From a virus, in IMG/VR virus record IMGVR_UViG_3300013285_000065, positions 1 to 26,122 of that record: a stretch of DNA of 26,122 bases; one strand, written 5' to 3'. This document shows positions 1-7,900 of this stretch, piece by piece. A program made the translations under genes and the position numbers. Under the pieces are notes generated by a model. It searched no databases, was not told where the DNA came from, and was given only the letters and a program-made list of their open reading frames with translations. Numbering within the stretch: the stretch's first letter is position 1; every line of letters begins with the position of its first letter.

Positions 1-1
1 T

Positions 2-3000
2 AACTTTAGTGCAACCCAATTTCAGTTAAGTTTAACCTCAGGCGGCGCAGGTTTGGCAGTTGCAATTGGCAGTAACGTGACAGCAGTCACAGTTACAGTT
101 ACAGCAACAGCCGTTATAAACAACTTGATCACTGCTATCAATACACTGACAGCTGGTCAGGCAATTACTTTTAACAGCAGTTTCAACGGCATTGATGCTA
201 ATACAACATATTTTGTACTGGCAACCAACTTGACCACTAGTTCATTTGCTGTAGCAAGAGATCCTTGGACCAACGTGCAAGCGGTTATTACAGCAACTGG
301 GTCAGCATCATCCACAGGAACTGTGGGAAGTGCCATGTATGCCGCAGGTTGGGATCATGTATTGCCGGGTGTTGCAATCAACAACGGACCAGATTTAACA
401 ACTGGATATGTTATTGAACCGCGTATTGGTTATTCTGCTCCAGGTTATACTGCAACATCAAGAACTTTAGCAAATGCCGTGACAGGCGGAGCAGTGGTTT
501 ATGGCAATGGTCGTTATGTTACTGTTGGAACTGGTACTACTACCAACGTGTCAACTGATGGAAAGACTTTTTCCAACGGCGGAACGCTTACCAGTGCAAC
601 TTGGAACGGGGTGGTATACGGTGGTGGTGCAGGTGCTGTAGCCACAGCAGTGGTAGGCGGCTTGGGGGGCACAGGTGCTGTGTTGACAGCAGTGATCGGT
701 ACTGGCGCCTATGCTACACAAATTGTAAGTGTAACCATTGTTAATGGCGGATATAATTATCTTACACCTCCAGCTATTATTATTGTTGGCGGTGGTGGTA
801 GTGGAGCAACAGCAATATGTACAGTGTTAAACGGTGCTATTCAAACAGTGACTCTGAGCGTTAACGGTTCTGGCTATTCTAGCGCACCAACTGTGACTGC
901 CAACACTTCAATTTTGACAAGTATCACTGTAAATCAATACGGTCGTAACTACTTCAGTAGCCCACAGATTACAGTAAGTCAGCCACAAGGATTAAGCCCA
1001 ACAGCATATACTGCAAGCGGTGTTGTAACACAAGGCACCTATTATCAAACAGCAGTTGGTAGAATTTATCTATGTGTAACTGGTGGTACAACCAGCGCCA
1101 CAATTCCATCGTTTGATTATGCAACCACCAGCGGCTATACAAATATCCAGAACGGTAGTGCTTATTTTACATATATTGCAACTCAAGCGCAAGTTTCTTC
1201 ACCCACATTGACCAATAACGGTGTAAGTGCATTGCCTCTAAGTGTTGCAGGTTACGGATATACAAGTACTCCAACAGTTACTGTAACTGATACCAGTGCA
1301 AAGTTTGTGGCACTGAGCAACAGTGCCAGCACAAGTACAAACACCAGTTACAGTTCAAACAATGGTACCACTTGGACCAACACCACAACTACTGTATTGA
1401 ACTTGCGTTCAATAACATATGGTAACGGCGTGTATGTGGCAGTGGGAGGCGCAAGCGGAACAGCAACCGCAGTATCTACATCAGATATTGTGTCTGGATG
1501 GACCAATCGTTCGTCAAACATCACAGCCTTAGTATCTGGTTACTATTCAGCAGTTACATACGGCGGATCATACTTTGTAGCAGTTCAGAACGGTGCTTTA
1601 ATAACCAGTGTTACACAAAATGCCAACACATGGACTCAAGGTGCCAACTTACCATCAGGATTTACAGATGCAATCAGTATTGCATATGGTAACAACCGAT
1701 ATGTGGTATTAGGCACCAGTGGCAAGATTGCATACAGTATCAATAACGGTGGCACACAAACGGTTGCTGGTTGGACTCTAGCACCTTCATGCACTGGCAC
1801 AACTACAAGTGCGTTATCATCAAGCTACACATGGACAGCAATCACATACGGTCAAGGCCAATTTGTTGCAGTATCACAAGGTACGGTATCGGCAACCAGC
1901 TGGGATGGTATTAACTGGACTGTAAGAACATTGCCAACCAGTACAAACTGGGGCAGTATAGCATTTGGCAATCCAATCAGTGCCACATTAGGACCTCAGC
2001 CATTGTTTGTTGCAGTAACTACAAGTGGTACAACCGCAGCCGCAAGCATAAGAACTGGAACCCAACCTCTAGGGAGAATGAAGGCAGCGGCGGGAACCAT
2101 CACAGAAATACGTATGGTTGAGCCTGGTAACGGATTTGCCAAAGGTAATGTTACTGCCACAACCACAAGCACCAATGTGATTACAGTTGATGATATTACC
2201 AATATTTCAACCAGTATTGCCAACAATACCCCAGTTGAATTTAGTGCGGCTAGCGGAACATTGACGACTAATACCACATACTACATAATTGGTTCAAGTG
2301 TTACAACTACTGTTGCACCAGCAGGAACATTCCAGGTAACTGCAACACCGGGCGGTACAGCACCAGTGACATTGACAACAACTGCCCCGACTGGTATGAT
2401 TTATACTGTTGGACCAGTTGTTCAACAATTTGATACCAACAGAGTTAAAACTGCGGCAACTCGTGTGCGTACTGGAAATGGTATTTTGGGCAACCCAAGT
2501 ATTACCAACAAAGGTGCAGGCAATGCTACAGGCACTGTGTCTACCATCGGTGACGGATATTCTGACTTGTTTCAAAACAGCGGATACATCAACGTGTCTG
2601 GATTGTACAGCATGCCAAGTCCGGGCGCAAACGTGCAGTTTGGTACCACATATACTGGTGTTCCTTGGACTGCAACTACTGTGGTCAGAACTGGTGTACA
2701 GTTAATTGCAACCAACTCAGTAGTAGTGGGTAGTACAACAACTTACTACTATAATGTTTATACTGTTACCAACGGTGGTACTACCGGATCAACTGCTCCC
2801 ACAAGTACTGGTACAAGTGTGTCAGATGGTACTGCGACTCTAAGCTACGTGGGACAAAATCCAAATACTTGGTATAAACTGGTTACTATCAGCAATCAAC
2901 TGGGTATTGCTGGCAATTACACAGCAACATTCCAAGTTAACCCAGCGTTGACTACTGCCACTGCGCCTGTACACAACACAACAATCACCACAAGATTGAA

Positions 3001-3583
3001 ATACAGTCAAGTACGCTTGACTGGACATGATTTCTTGTACATTGGTACCGGAAATCAAACACAGACCAATTATCCATATGTCAATGCGGCCAATGCTATA
3101 CAGGCAAATCAACAGAATCCTGTAGCGGGCGGCCGTGTGTTCTTTACGTCAACTGACCAAGACGGTAACTTCAACGTGGGTAACTTGTTTGGAGTTCAAC
3201 AGAGTACTGGTACTGCTACATTGAATGCCAGTGCGTTTAACTTGGCTGGTTTGCAGAGTTTGACATTGGGTGCTATTAACTTGGGAGTTGGATCAGCTAC
3301 TATTACACAATTTAGTACAGACCCATACTTTACGGCCAACAGCGATAATATTGTTCCAACACAGAAAGCAATTAAGAGCTATATCACAGCTCAAATTGGT
3401 GGCGGATCAAGCAGTTTGAATGTAAATACATTGACAGCTGGACAGGTATATATAGCTAACAACTCCATTGGATTGGCAGCAACAGTTACTGGTACAACAA
3501 CAATTAACATTACAAGTAGAATGAACTTTACAGGCGGAATAGACGGAGCACCAGTGGCTTTGATATTCTTTGGACAGAAATAA
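2..3583 (+). CDS. Large beta-rich virion/tail-fibre adhesin, 5' end outside window
   Basis: The frame is open to the left edge, so the TTG at 53 is not a credible start and the gene is partial; at least 1,190 residues are present. The composition is Thr/Ser/Gly/Ala/Val-rich with almost no charged helical stretches, as in phage fibre proteins. Six copies of a blade-like motif (hydrophobic-YGxGxFVAVxxxG, followed by W) start near 493, 1408, 1550, 1676, 1838 and 1953, resembling BNR/sialidase-type propeller repeats. Another module of the type NTTYYV...TTFQV occurs near 130-280 and again near 2170-2370. A GGxGY..P.V repeat lies near 740-960. The C-terminus carries DNIVPTQKAIKSYI (about 3346-3387), a motif I associate with tail fibres of marine T4-like phages. 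Likely role: receptor-contacting or fibre structural protein. The function is inferred from composition, repeats and neighbours. The stop is followed by a short spacer to the next structural gene. Confidence 0.8.
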   Translation, partial: NFSATQFQLSLTSGGAGLAVAIGSNVTAVTVTVTATAVINNLITAINTLTAGQAITFNSSFNGIDANTTYFVLATNLTTSSFAVARDPWTNVQAVITATGSASSTGTVGSAMYAAGWDHVLPGVAINNGPDLTTGYVIEPRIGYSAPGYTATSRTLANAVTGGAVVYGNGRYVTVGTGTTTNVSTDGKTFSNGGTLTSATWNGVVYGGGAGAVATAVVGGLGGTGAVLTAVIGTGAYATQIVSVTIVNGGYNYLTPPAIIIVGGGGSGATAICTVLNGAIQTVTLSVNGSGYSSAPTVTANTSILTSITVNQYGRNYFSSPQITVSQPQGLSPTAYTASGVVTQGTYYQTAVGRIYLCVTGGTTSATIPSFDYATTSGYTNIQNGSAYFTYIATQAQVSSPTLTNNGVSALPLSVAGYGYTSTPTVTVTDTSAKFVALSNSASTSTNTSYSSNNGTTWTNTTTTVLNLRSITYGNGVYVAVGGASGTATAVSTSDIVSGWTNRSSNITALVSGYYSAVTYGGSYFVAVQNGALITSVTQNANTWTQGANLPSGFTDAISIAYGNNRYVVLGTSGKIAYSINNGGTQTVAGWTLAPSCTGTTTSALSSSYTWTAITYGQGQFVAVSQGTVSATSWDGINWTVRTLPTSTNWGSIAFGNPISATLGPQPLFVAVTTSGTTAAASIRTGTQPLGRMKAAAGTITEIRMVEPGNGFAKGNVTATTTSTNVITVDDITNISTSIANNTPVEFSAASGTLTTNTTYYIIGSSVTTTVAPAGTFQVTATPGGTAPVTLTTTAPTGMIYTVGPVVQQFDTNRVKTAATRVRTGNGILGNPSITNKGAGNATGTVSTIGDGYSDLFQNSGYINVSGLYSMPSPGANVQFGTTYTGVPWTATTVVRTGVQLIATNSVVVGSTTTYYYNVYTVTNGGTTGSTAPTSTGTSVSDGTATLSYVGQNPNTWYKLVTISNQLGIAGNYTATFQVNPALTTATAPVHNTTITTRLKYSQVRLTGHDFLYIGTGNQTQTNYPYVNAANAIQANQQNPVAGGRVFFTSTDQDGNFNVGNLFGVQQSTGTATLNASAFNLAGLQSLTLGAINLGVGSATITQFSTDPYFTANSDNIVPTQKAIKSYITAQIGGGSSSLNVNTLTAGQVYIANNSIGLAATVTGTTTINITSRMNFTGGIDGAPVALIFFGQK

Positions 3584-3601
3584 AATTTTGGAGAAATAAA
3601 A

Positions 3602-3922
3602 ATGGCAACAGGAAGATTAGGAACTTTTGCACTGGCAGCTGTCACTCTAACTACAGTGTATACTGTACCGAGTAATAACTATGCAGTGTTCAACGTTTCA
3701 TTTACAAATACAAACACTACAGCAGTGACTATTCGACTGGCAATGGCAACATCGGCCACACCGGGAGCCAGTGAGTATATCGAGTATGATACAACTATCA
3801 TTCCCAAGGGTGTGTTTGAGCGCAGTGGGCTGGTAGCCAACGGAAACTTAGTTATAGTTGCATATTCTAATACCAGTGGTGTAAACGTAAACGTTTACGG
3901 CATTGAAACATCTACAGTATAA
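3602..3922 (+). CDS. Small virion structural protein (beta-sandwich type)
   Basis: A 106-residue protein with a clear Shine-Dalgarno (GGAG at 3590-3593) ahead of ATG. It starts MATGRLGTFALAAVT and has the pattern TVYTVPSNNYAVFNVSFTN, then a second strand set rich in Thr/Val, with no signal peptide or membrane segment. This layout (MATGR-, TVYTVP-, Asn-rich strand) matches small virion proteins common in marine myoviruses, often placed beside fibre genes. The predicted fold is an all-beta sandwich. It lies in the same transcription unit as the large adhesin and the fibre-tip genes, so it is probably a fibre, knob or baseplate-periphery component. The exact position in the particle is unknown; assignment rests on family resemblance from memory and context. 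Confidence 0.65.
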   Translation: MATGRLGTFALAAVTLTTVYTVPSNNYAVFNVSFTNTNTTAVTIRLAMATSATPGASEYIEYDTTIIPKGVFERSGLVANGNLVIVAYSNTSGVNVNVYGIETSTV

Positions 3923-3932
3923 GTGAGATATT

Positions 3933-4700
3933 ATGGCACGTTATAACACCGTTAATTCAACATCTGTAGCAAGTGGAGCTGTTACTGTTGGAACTCCAAC
4001 CCAAGGTTTAGTTACCACTTTAACAGGGTCACCGGGTTACACTGTAACGTTGTCTGCACCAAACTTGTTTTCTGGTATATCACAACTATTTTACAATGCC
4101 ACCGGAGGTAACGTAACACTTGCCTCACCGACTGGCAATATCAAAGGTCCTGGTTTTACAGCAGCCGCTACACAGATTATTACTGCCAATGCAGTGTATA
4201 CTCTAACATCAGACGGCACAGACTTTATTGTAACCAACAATGAAGGCGGCCCACAGTTATCATCCACTATCAATGCAACTGGATTATTGACAGCGTCAGC
4301 TAACGTGTCCATGACTGGCACGTTGATTCAAACCAGTTCCGCTCAAACAATAACAACATCCTATGATTTGGTACACCTAAATTATTTGCAAACCAAATAT
4401 GGACAGGCATGGACTACCCAAAGCAGTGGTTTTACAGCCACTGCCGGAGGTAGATATTTTATTGACACTGGAAGTACAGCATTTACCATGACCTTACCAG
4501 CAAGTCCAGCGGCCGGTGATATGGTGCATATTATTGATTATGCAGGAACACTCAGTTCTCGTAACTTGACAATTGCTCCGGGTGGTAACAGAATTCAGCG
4601 TGTGGCAGATACTATGACTGTATCAACCAACGGTGCGGCCTTTGTACTATTGTACTCAGGCGCAGCCAATCCAGGTTGGTTAGTGGCAACAGGTATTTAA
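3933..4700 (+). CDS. Tail-fibre-like structural protein with C-terminal beta domain
   Basis: A 255-residue protein starting 10 nt after the previous stop. The N-terminal two thirds is Thr/Ser/Ala-rich with repeated beta-strand patterns (for example LTGSPGYTVTLSAPNLFSG near residue 30). From about residue 165 it contains a recognisable phage tail domain: GGRYFIDTGSTAFTMTLPASP, GDMVHIIDYAGTLSSRNLTI and GNRIQRVADTMTV, ending in WLVATGI. That domain (YFIDT...TLPASP.AGD.V.I.D) is frequent at the distal end of fibre proteins of T4-like marine phages. It sits between the small MATGR protein and three glycine-rich tip genes, consistent with a fibre shaft or connector. It is likely cytoplasmic until assembled. 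Confidence in a structural role is good, but the precise part is not known. Confidence 0.65.
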   Translation: MARYNTVNSTSVASGAVTVGTPTQGLVTTLTGSPGYTVTLSAPNLFSGISQLFYNATGGNVTLASPTGNIKGPGFTAAATQIITANAVYTLTSDGTDFIVTNNEGGPQLSSTINATGLLTASANVSMTGTLIQTSSAQTITTSYDLVHLNYLQTKYGQAWTTQSSGFTATAGGRYFIDTGSTAFTMTLPASPAAGDMVHIIDYAGTLSSRNLTIAPGGNRIQRVADTMTVSTNGAAFVLLYSGAANPGWLVATGI

Positions 4701-4712
4701 TAAGGGAATAAT

Positions 4713-5564
4713 ATGGCGTTTGACTATCAAACACTCAAGAACATACGTACTGACGCAGTCATCGATGGTACTGTGTCCACTGCCGATTTGTCGGACAACA
4801 GTGTTACAGCCACAACAATTGTTGCTGGCAATATCACTGCGGCAAAACTTGGTAGTGGAGCCATTGACAACACATCATCAGTTACCACTGGCACTCTGCC
4901 CTACGGTAAAGGCGGCACACAATTAACTAGTTTTCCAGGTGCTAATCAAGCAATCTACAGTGACGGCGGCAATCTGAGTTTTACCAATCATGGTATTCAA
5001 GGACTCAGTGTGTTCACTGGCGGTGGTACATGGAACAGACCAAGCGGAGTCCGATATATCAGAGTACAGTGTCAAGCAGGCGCAGGCGGTGGATCAGGAC
5101 ATGGGGAAGGTGGTGGCGCTGGCGGCTATTCTGAAAGATTTTTAGATGTAACTGGTATCAGTTCAGTGGGTGTTACTATTGGTGGTGGTGGTGGTGGCAC
5201 ATATTATGCAAATGCAGGCGGTGATGGCGGAGCAAGCTCATTTGGGCCATATTGCTCGGCATCAGCTGGGCATGGCGCAAATAGACAGAATCAACACTCG
5301 GGCGGAGTTAGTGGCGTTGGATCTGGCGGCGCTTTGAATTTGCACATGGGCGGTGGTCTAAGTCACCATGCTTATTCAGCACAAAGTTGTGCTGATACAT
5401 ATTTTGGTGGTGGCGCACCGAGCAGCCACCCACAAGGCGGTCATTTTGCACATGTGCATCAAGGCCATACTGCTCCGGGAACAGGTGGCGCAGGCGCTCA
5501 CTTTCACGGACACAGAGGATCAGATGGCAGGCCCGGTATTGTTATTGTTACTAATTACTATTAA
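4713..5564 (+). CDS. Glycine-rich tail-fibre tip/adhesin, paralogue 1
   Basis: A 283-residue protein, first of three tandem paralogues that all begin MAFDYQTLKN. Residues 1-60 form a fibre-attachment-like segment (TAAKLGSGAI). A TGTLPYGKGGTQLTS motif typical of phage fibre linkers follows at about residue 60. From about residue 105 (FTGGGTWNRPSGVRYIRV) the protein becomes a glycine-rich domain with GGGGGGTYY, then SSFGPYCSASAGHGANRQNQ, and ends GSDGRPGIVIVTNYY. Such Gly-rich domains fold as layered polyglycine helices in phage adhesins and commonly form host-binding tips. This copy has the richest His content at its end (HVH, HFH and HGH motifs). The SD is AAGGGA, about 8 nt before ATG. The core is almost identical in DNA to paralogue 3. 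Confidence 0.75.
   Translation: MAFDYQTLKNIRTDAVIDGTVSTADLSDNSVTATTIVAGNITAAKLGSGAIDNTSSVTTGTLPYGKGGTQLTSFPGANQAIYSDGGNLSFTNHGIQGLSVFTGGGTWNRPSGVRYIRVQCQAGAGGGSGHGEGGGAGGYSERFLDVTGISSVGVTIGGGGGGTYYANAGGDGGASSFGPYCSASAGHGANRQNQHSGGVSGVGSGGALNLHMGGGLSHHAYSAQSCADTYFGGGAPSSHPQGGHFAHVHQGHTAPGTGGAGAHFHGHRGSDGRPGIVIVTNYY
5218..5307 (+). repeat. Copy A of the 90-bp core repeat in the fibre-tip genes
   Basis: This block encodes the SSFGPYCSASAGHGANRQ region of paralogue 1. Compared by eye with copy C (6961-7050) it differs at only 3 of 90 positions, far less than the flanking DNA. This points to recent duplication or gene conversion rather than long independent descent. Confidence 0.75.
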
Positions 5565-5575
5565 TAGAGGCATAT

Positions 5576-6439
5576 ATGGCATTTGATTATCAAACACTTA
5601 AAAATTTAGTTTCATCGTCGTTTGTTGCAAACACAATTTCTGGCTCAGACATTGGTTCACAGCAGGTTACAACAAACAAATTTGCAGGTACAACACTGAC
5701 TGCAAACGAATTTGGCACTGGCTCTGTAGATTTAACGTCAGGCACAGTTACTGGAGTGACCCCGGTTGCTAAAGGCGGTACCGGTATTAGTGGAGTAGGC
5801 TCAGCTTATCAGATTCTAGCAACCAATAGTGCTAACAACGCACTAAACTTTGTACCATCGGGCATATATAGAATGCAGGTATTTACTGGATCGGGCACTT
5901 GGAATAGAGCCGCCAACGTGCGCTACATTCACATTCAACTACAAGCTGGTGGTGGCGGTGCAAGTGGGCATGGCGAGTCAGGCGCAGCCGGCGGTTATAC
6001 TGAGCGTGTGCTTGAAGTGATGCAAAGCGGTATCAATTCAGTGGGTGTTACCATAGGCGGTGGTGGTGGCGGCACATATTATTCAAGTGCAGGCGATAAT
6101 GGTGGCGCTAGTTCATTTGGACCCTATTGCTCGGCATCAGCAGGGCATGGCGCAAATAGACAGAATCAACACAACGGTGGTGTTAGTGGTACCGGATCAG
6201 GCGGAGATGTCAATTTGTATCAAGGATCAGGTGGCGGACACGAGCAACGCTCTTCGGGCATGGGCGGAAGCACATTCTTCGGCGGGCCAGCACCAGCTGG
6301 GCACCCACAAGGCGGACACTTTAGTCACATTCACCAAGGCCATTCAGCACCGGGCACAGGCGGCACCAGCGGATATTTCTCTGGGCATAGGGGTTCAGAT
6401 GGAAGACCAGGAATTTGTGTGATTACGGAATATTATTAA
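5576..6439 (+). CDS. Glycine-rich tail-fibre tip/adhesin, paralogue 2
   Basis: A 287-residue protein, middle of the tandem triplet, separated by 11 nt from paralogue 1. It shares the MAFDYQTLKN start, a VAKGGTGISG linker (about residue 62), FTGSGTWNRAANVRYIHI, the hexaglycine stretch followed by TYY, the SSFGPYCSASAGHGANRQNQ block and the GSDGRPGI end. It differs most in residues 10-60 and in the loop between SGTGSGGDVNLY and HPQGGHF, where it reads HEQRSSGMGG rather than the His-rich strings of its neighbours. A change of loops on a constant Gly-rich scaffold is what one expects of receptor-specificity divergence. It also has an HIH motif near residue 253. The core block has more silent changes than those of paralogues 1 and 3, so it is the most diverged copy at the DNA level. 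Confidence 0.75.
   Translation: MAFDYQTLKNLVSSSFVANTISGSDIGSQQVTTNKFAGTTLTANEFGTGSVDLTSGTVTGVTPVAKGGTGISGVGSAYQILATNSANNALNFVPSGIYRMQVFTGSGTWNRAANVRYIHIQLQAGGGGASGHGESGAAGGYTERVLEVMQSGINSVGVTIGGGGGGTYYSSAGDNGGASSFGPYCSASAGHGANRQNQHNGGVSGTGSGGDVNLYQGSGGGHEQRSSGMGGSTFFGGPAPAGHPQGGHFSHIHQGHSAPGTGGTSGYFSGHRGSDGRPGICVITEYY
6093..6182 (+). repeat. Copy B of the 90-bp core repeat in the fibre-tip genes
   Basis: This is the corresponding block in paralogue 2. Its centre (about 6125-6172, from ctattgctcggc to aatcaacac) is almost identical to copies A and C, while the two ends carry several substitutions that are mostly silent or conservative. It is the most diverged of the three copies. Confidence 0.7.
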
Positions 6440-6449
6440 AAGGTAAATT

Positions 6450-7304
6450 ATGGCGTTTGACTATCAAACATTAAAAAACATCAACAGTGCCGCAATTACT
6501 GACGGTACGTTAGTGACCTCTAATATTGCAAATAATACCATTTCATCAGGCAACATTGCTGATGGCAACGTGACTGCGGCAAAAATTAGCAACAGTGCAA
6601 TCAATTACAATTCAGCCATTGTAACCAATACCATGGCAATTGCCAAGGGTGGTACTGCACTTACTGGCGTAGGACCCGCCAACACTGCACTAAGAACCAA
6701 CAGCAGTGCCAACGGTTACGAGTATGCGTCGCTTGGGTTTCAAAGTATGCAGGTATTTACTGGTGGCGGTACATGGAACAGACCAGCTGGTGTTAGATTC
6801 ATCAAGGTCAAATGTCAAGCTGGTGGCGGTGGCGCAAGCGGGCACGGAGAATCAGGTGCAGCCGGCGGATACAGTGAACGTGTATTGGATGTAACTGGTA
6901 TCGGTTCAGTGAGTGTTACCATTGGTGGCGGAGGTGGTGGTACTTATTATTCAGGCGCAGGCGGTGATGGCGGAGCAAGCTCATTTGGGCCATATTGCTC
7001 GGCATCAGCAGGGCATGGCGCAAATAGACAAAATCAACACTCGGGCGGCGTCAGTGGTAACGGGTCCGGTGGTGATTTAAACATCCACACTGGTGGTGGT
7101 GGCGCACATCACCACTCATTTGGTCCCGGCGGTACAAGCCACTTTGGCGGGCCGGCACCAAGCGGGCACCCACAGGGTGGACACTTTAGTCACAATCATC
7201 AAGGTCATGCTGCCCCAGGTTCTGGAGGCACAGGCGGATATTTCACCGGGCATAGGGGTTCAGATGGAAGACCGGGAATTATAGTCATCGAGGAGTATAA
7301 ATAA
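6450..7304 (+). CDS. Glycine-rich tail-fibre tip/adhesin, paralogue 3
   Basis: A 284-residue protein, last of the tandem triplet, 10 nt after paralogue 2, with AAGG as a short SD. The architecture is the same: MAFDYQTLKNI, a linker (MAIAKGGTALTG), FTGGGTWNRPAGVRFIKV, a Gly-rich core with GGGGGGTYYSG and the SSFGPYCSASAGHGANRQNQ block. A His-rich loop (AHHHSFGPGG), an HNH motif and GSDGRPGIIVIEEYK at the end complete it. The N-terminal 60 residues differ from the other copies (many Asn/Ser/Ala with TAAKISNSAI), so each protein may dock to a different partner or position. Function is inferred as a host-binding tip, by analogy with Gly-rich adhesins of T4-like phages. Its stop codon overlaps a chance TATAAATA sequence. 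Confidence 0.75.
   Translation: MAFDYQTLKNINSAAITDGTLVTSNIANNTISSGNIADGNVTAAKISNSAINYNSAIVTNTMAIAKGGTALTGVGPANTALRTNSSANGYEYASLGFQSMQVFTGGGTWNRPAGVRFIKVKCQAGGGGASGHGESGAAGGYSERVLDVTGIGSVSVTIGGGGGGTYYSGAGGDGGASSFGPYCSASAGHGANRQNQHSGGVSGNGSGGDLNIHTGGGGAHHHSFGPGGTSHFGGPAPSGHPQGGHFSHNHQGHAAPGSGGTGGYFTGHRGSDGRPGIIVIEEYK
6961..7050 (+). repeat. Copy C of the 90-bp core repeat in the fibre-tip genes
   Basis: This block in paralogue 3 is nearly identical to copy A (three visible mismatches). Direct repeats of this kind, 800-1,750 bp apart, could support recombination that swaps or deletes fibre-tip genes. Confidence 0.75.
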
Positions 7305-7308
7305 CATT

Positions 7309-7803
7309 ATGAAAAAAGCACTAGTAACATATCAGGGTTATGTCCAGGACATTAGAGATCCAGGCGAGCATTTTGAGATCTATGAAGGTCCGGATGCAAC
7401 ATTTACATGGGTAGACGCACCAGATAACATTCAAAAAGAATGGACACTGGAATGGAGTCCCAGCCGTCAAGAGATGATATGGGTAGAACGCGAAGGCGCA
7501 TTTACCAGTAACGAAGTTGCTCGAAAAGTTGCATACGGCGAAATAGGTGCCCAATTGGGCCAGATATTTGACGACATCAAAGAGCACGGTGTGTTAAGTG
7601 CTGAAACAAGTGTATGGTTTGCTCACATTCAAAACGTCAAAAATCTAATTGACAAACCAGTTTACGAAGAACCGATCACAATGGAAGAAATGATGATTCG
7701 TGCGTCCACCATGGAACCGCATGTTGATAATCAACATCAAATATCTACTCCTGAATTGCCAGCATGGAAACGTTATCCAGGATGGAAAGGATTCGGACAA
7801 TAA
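7309..7803 (+). CDS. Small fibre-associated protein, possible tail-fibre assembly factor
   Basis: A 164-residue soluble protein, acidic, with no signal or membrane segment. The N-terminus (MKKALVTYQGYVQDIRDPGE) is a short beta region. The central stretch (about residues 70-115: VARKVAYGEIGAQLGQIFDDI, then VWFAHIQNVKNLID) matches a pattern I associate with small proteins encoded directly downstream of fibre genes in marine phages (AYxxIGxQLDxxxxDI...WxxHIxxVK). The C-terminus ends PAWKRYPGWKGFGQ. It is the last gene before the terminator and starts 5 nt after the last fibre tip, so it is probably co-expressed with the fibres. Role as chaperone or minor virion protein is inferred from context. 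SD-like AGGAG (7291-7295) lies rather far from the ATG. Confidence 0.55.
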   Translation: MKKALVTYQGYVQDIRDPGEHFEIYEGPDATFTWVDAPDNIQKEWTLEWSPSRQEMIWVEREGAFTSNEVARKVAYGEIGAQLGQIFDDIKEHGVLSAETSVWFAHIQNVKNLIDKPVYEEPITMEEMMIRASTMEPHVDNQHQISTPELPAWKRYPGWKGFGQ

Positions 7804-7822
7804 TATCTAGTATATTATATAC

Positions 7823-7846
7823 AAAGGCGCTTCGAGCGCCTTTTTT
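7823..7846 (+). terminator. Intrinsic (rho-independent) terminator of the fibre operon
   Basis: A perfect 9-bp inverted repeat (AAAGGCGCT at 7823-7831, AGCGCCTTT at 7835-7843) with a 3-nt TCG loop runs into a six-T tract at 7841-7846. It lies 20 nt after the stop of the preceding gene and ahead of a new late promoter, and it cleanly separates the fibre unit from the halogenase/oxygenase unit. Confidence 0.92.
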
Positions 7847-7868
7847 AACGGCTGTAAATCTTTGCAGT

Positions 7869-7876
7869 TATAAATA
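7869..7876 (+). promoter_or_regulatory. T4-type late promoter TATAAATA
   Basis: This is an exact match to the T4 late consensus TATAAATA, recognised in T4 by the gp55 sigma-like factor with gp33 and the sliding clamp. It lies 24 nt before the halogenase ATG and just after a terminator. By analogy transcription would start near 7882, giving a leader of about 19 nt that holds the SD AAAGGA (7889-7894). There is no -35 element requirement in this class. It probably drives the whole 14-gene + strand unit. Confidence 0.8.
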
Positions 7877-7900
7877 CTCGGCAATAGCAAAGGATGAATT

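Noticed and set aside
1996-3112. Open frames on the - strand and in other + frames inside the large adhesin gene
   Set aside because: Low-complexity Thr/Val/Ala codons yield open shadow frames on both strands. They have no SD and no recognisable proteins.
5060-7250. Gly-rich repeats read as collagen-like triple helix
   Set aside because: Gly-x-y periodicity is not maintained. Runs of Gly with aromatic breaks fit the polyglycine-layer adhesin type better.
7296-7303. Second exact TATAAATA on the + strand, overlapping the end of fibre-tip paralogue 3
   Set aside because: It arises from the codons for Glu-Tyr-Lys-stop, and a start point 6-7 nt downstream would fall on the ATG of the next gene, leaving no leader or SD. 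A chance match is more likely.
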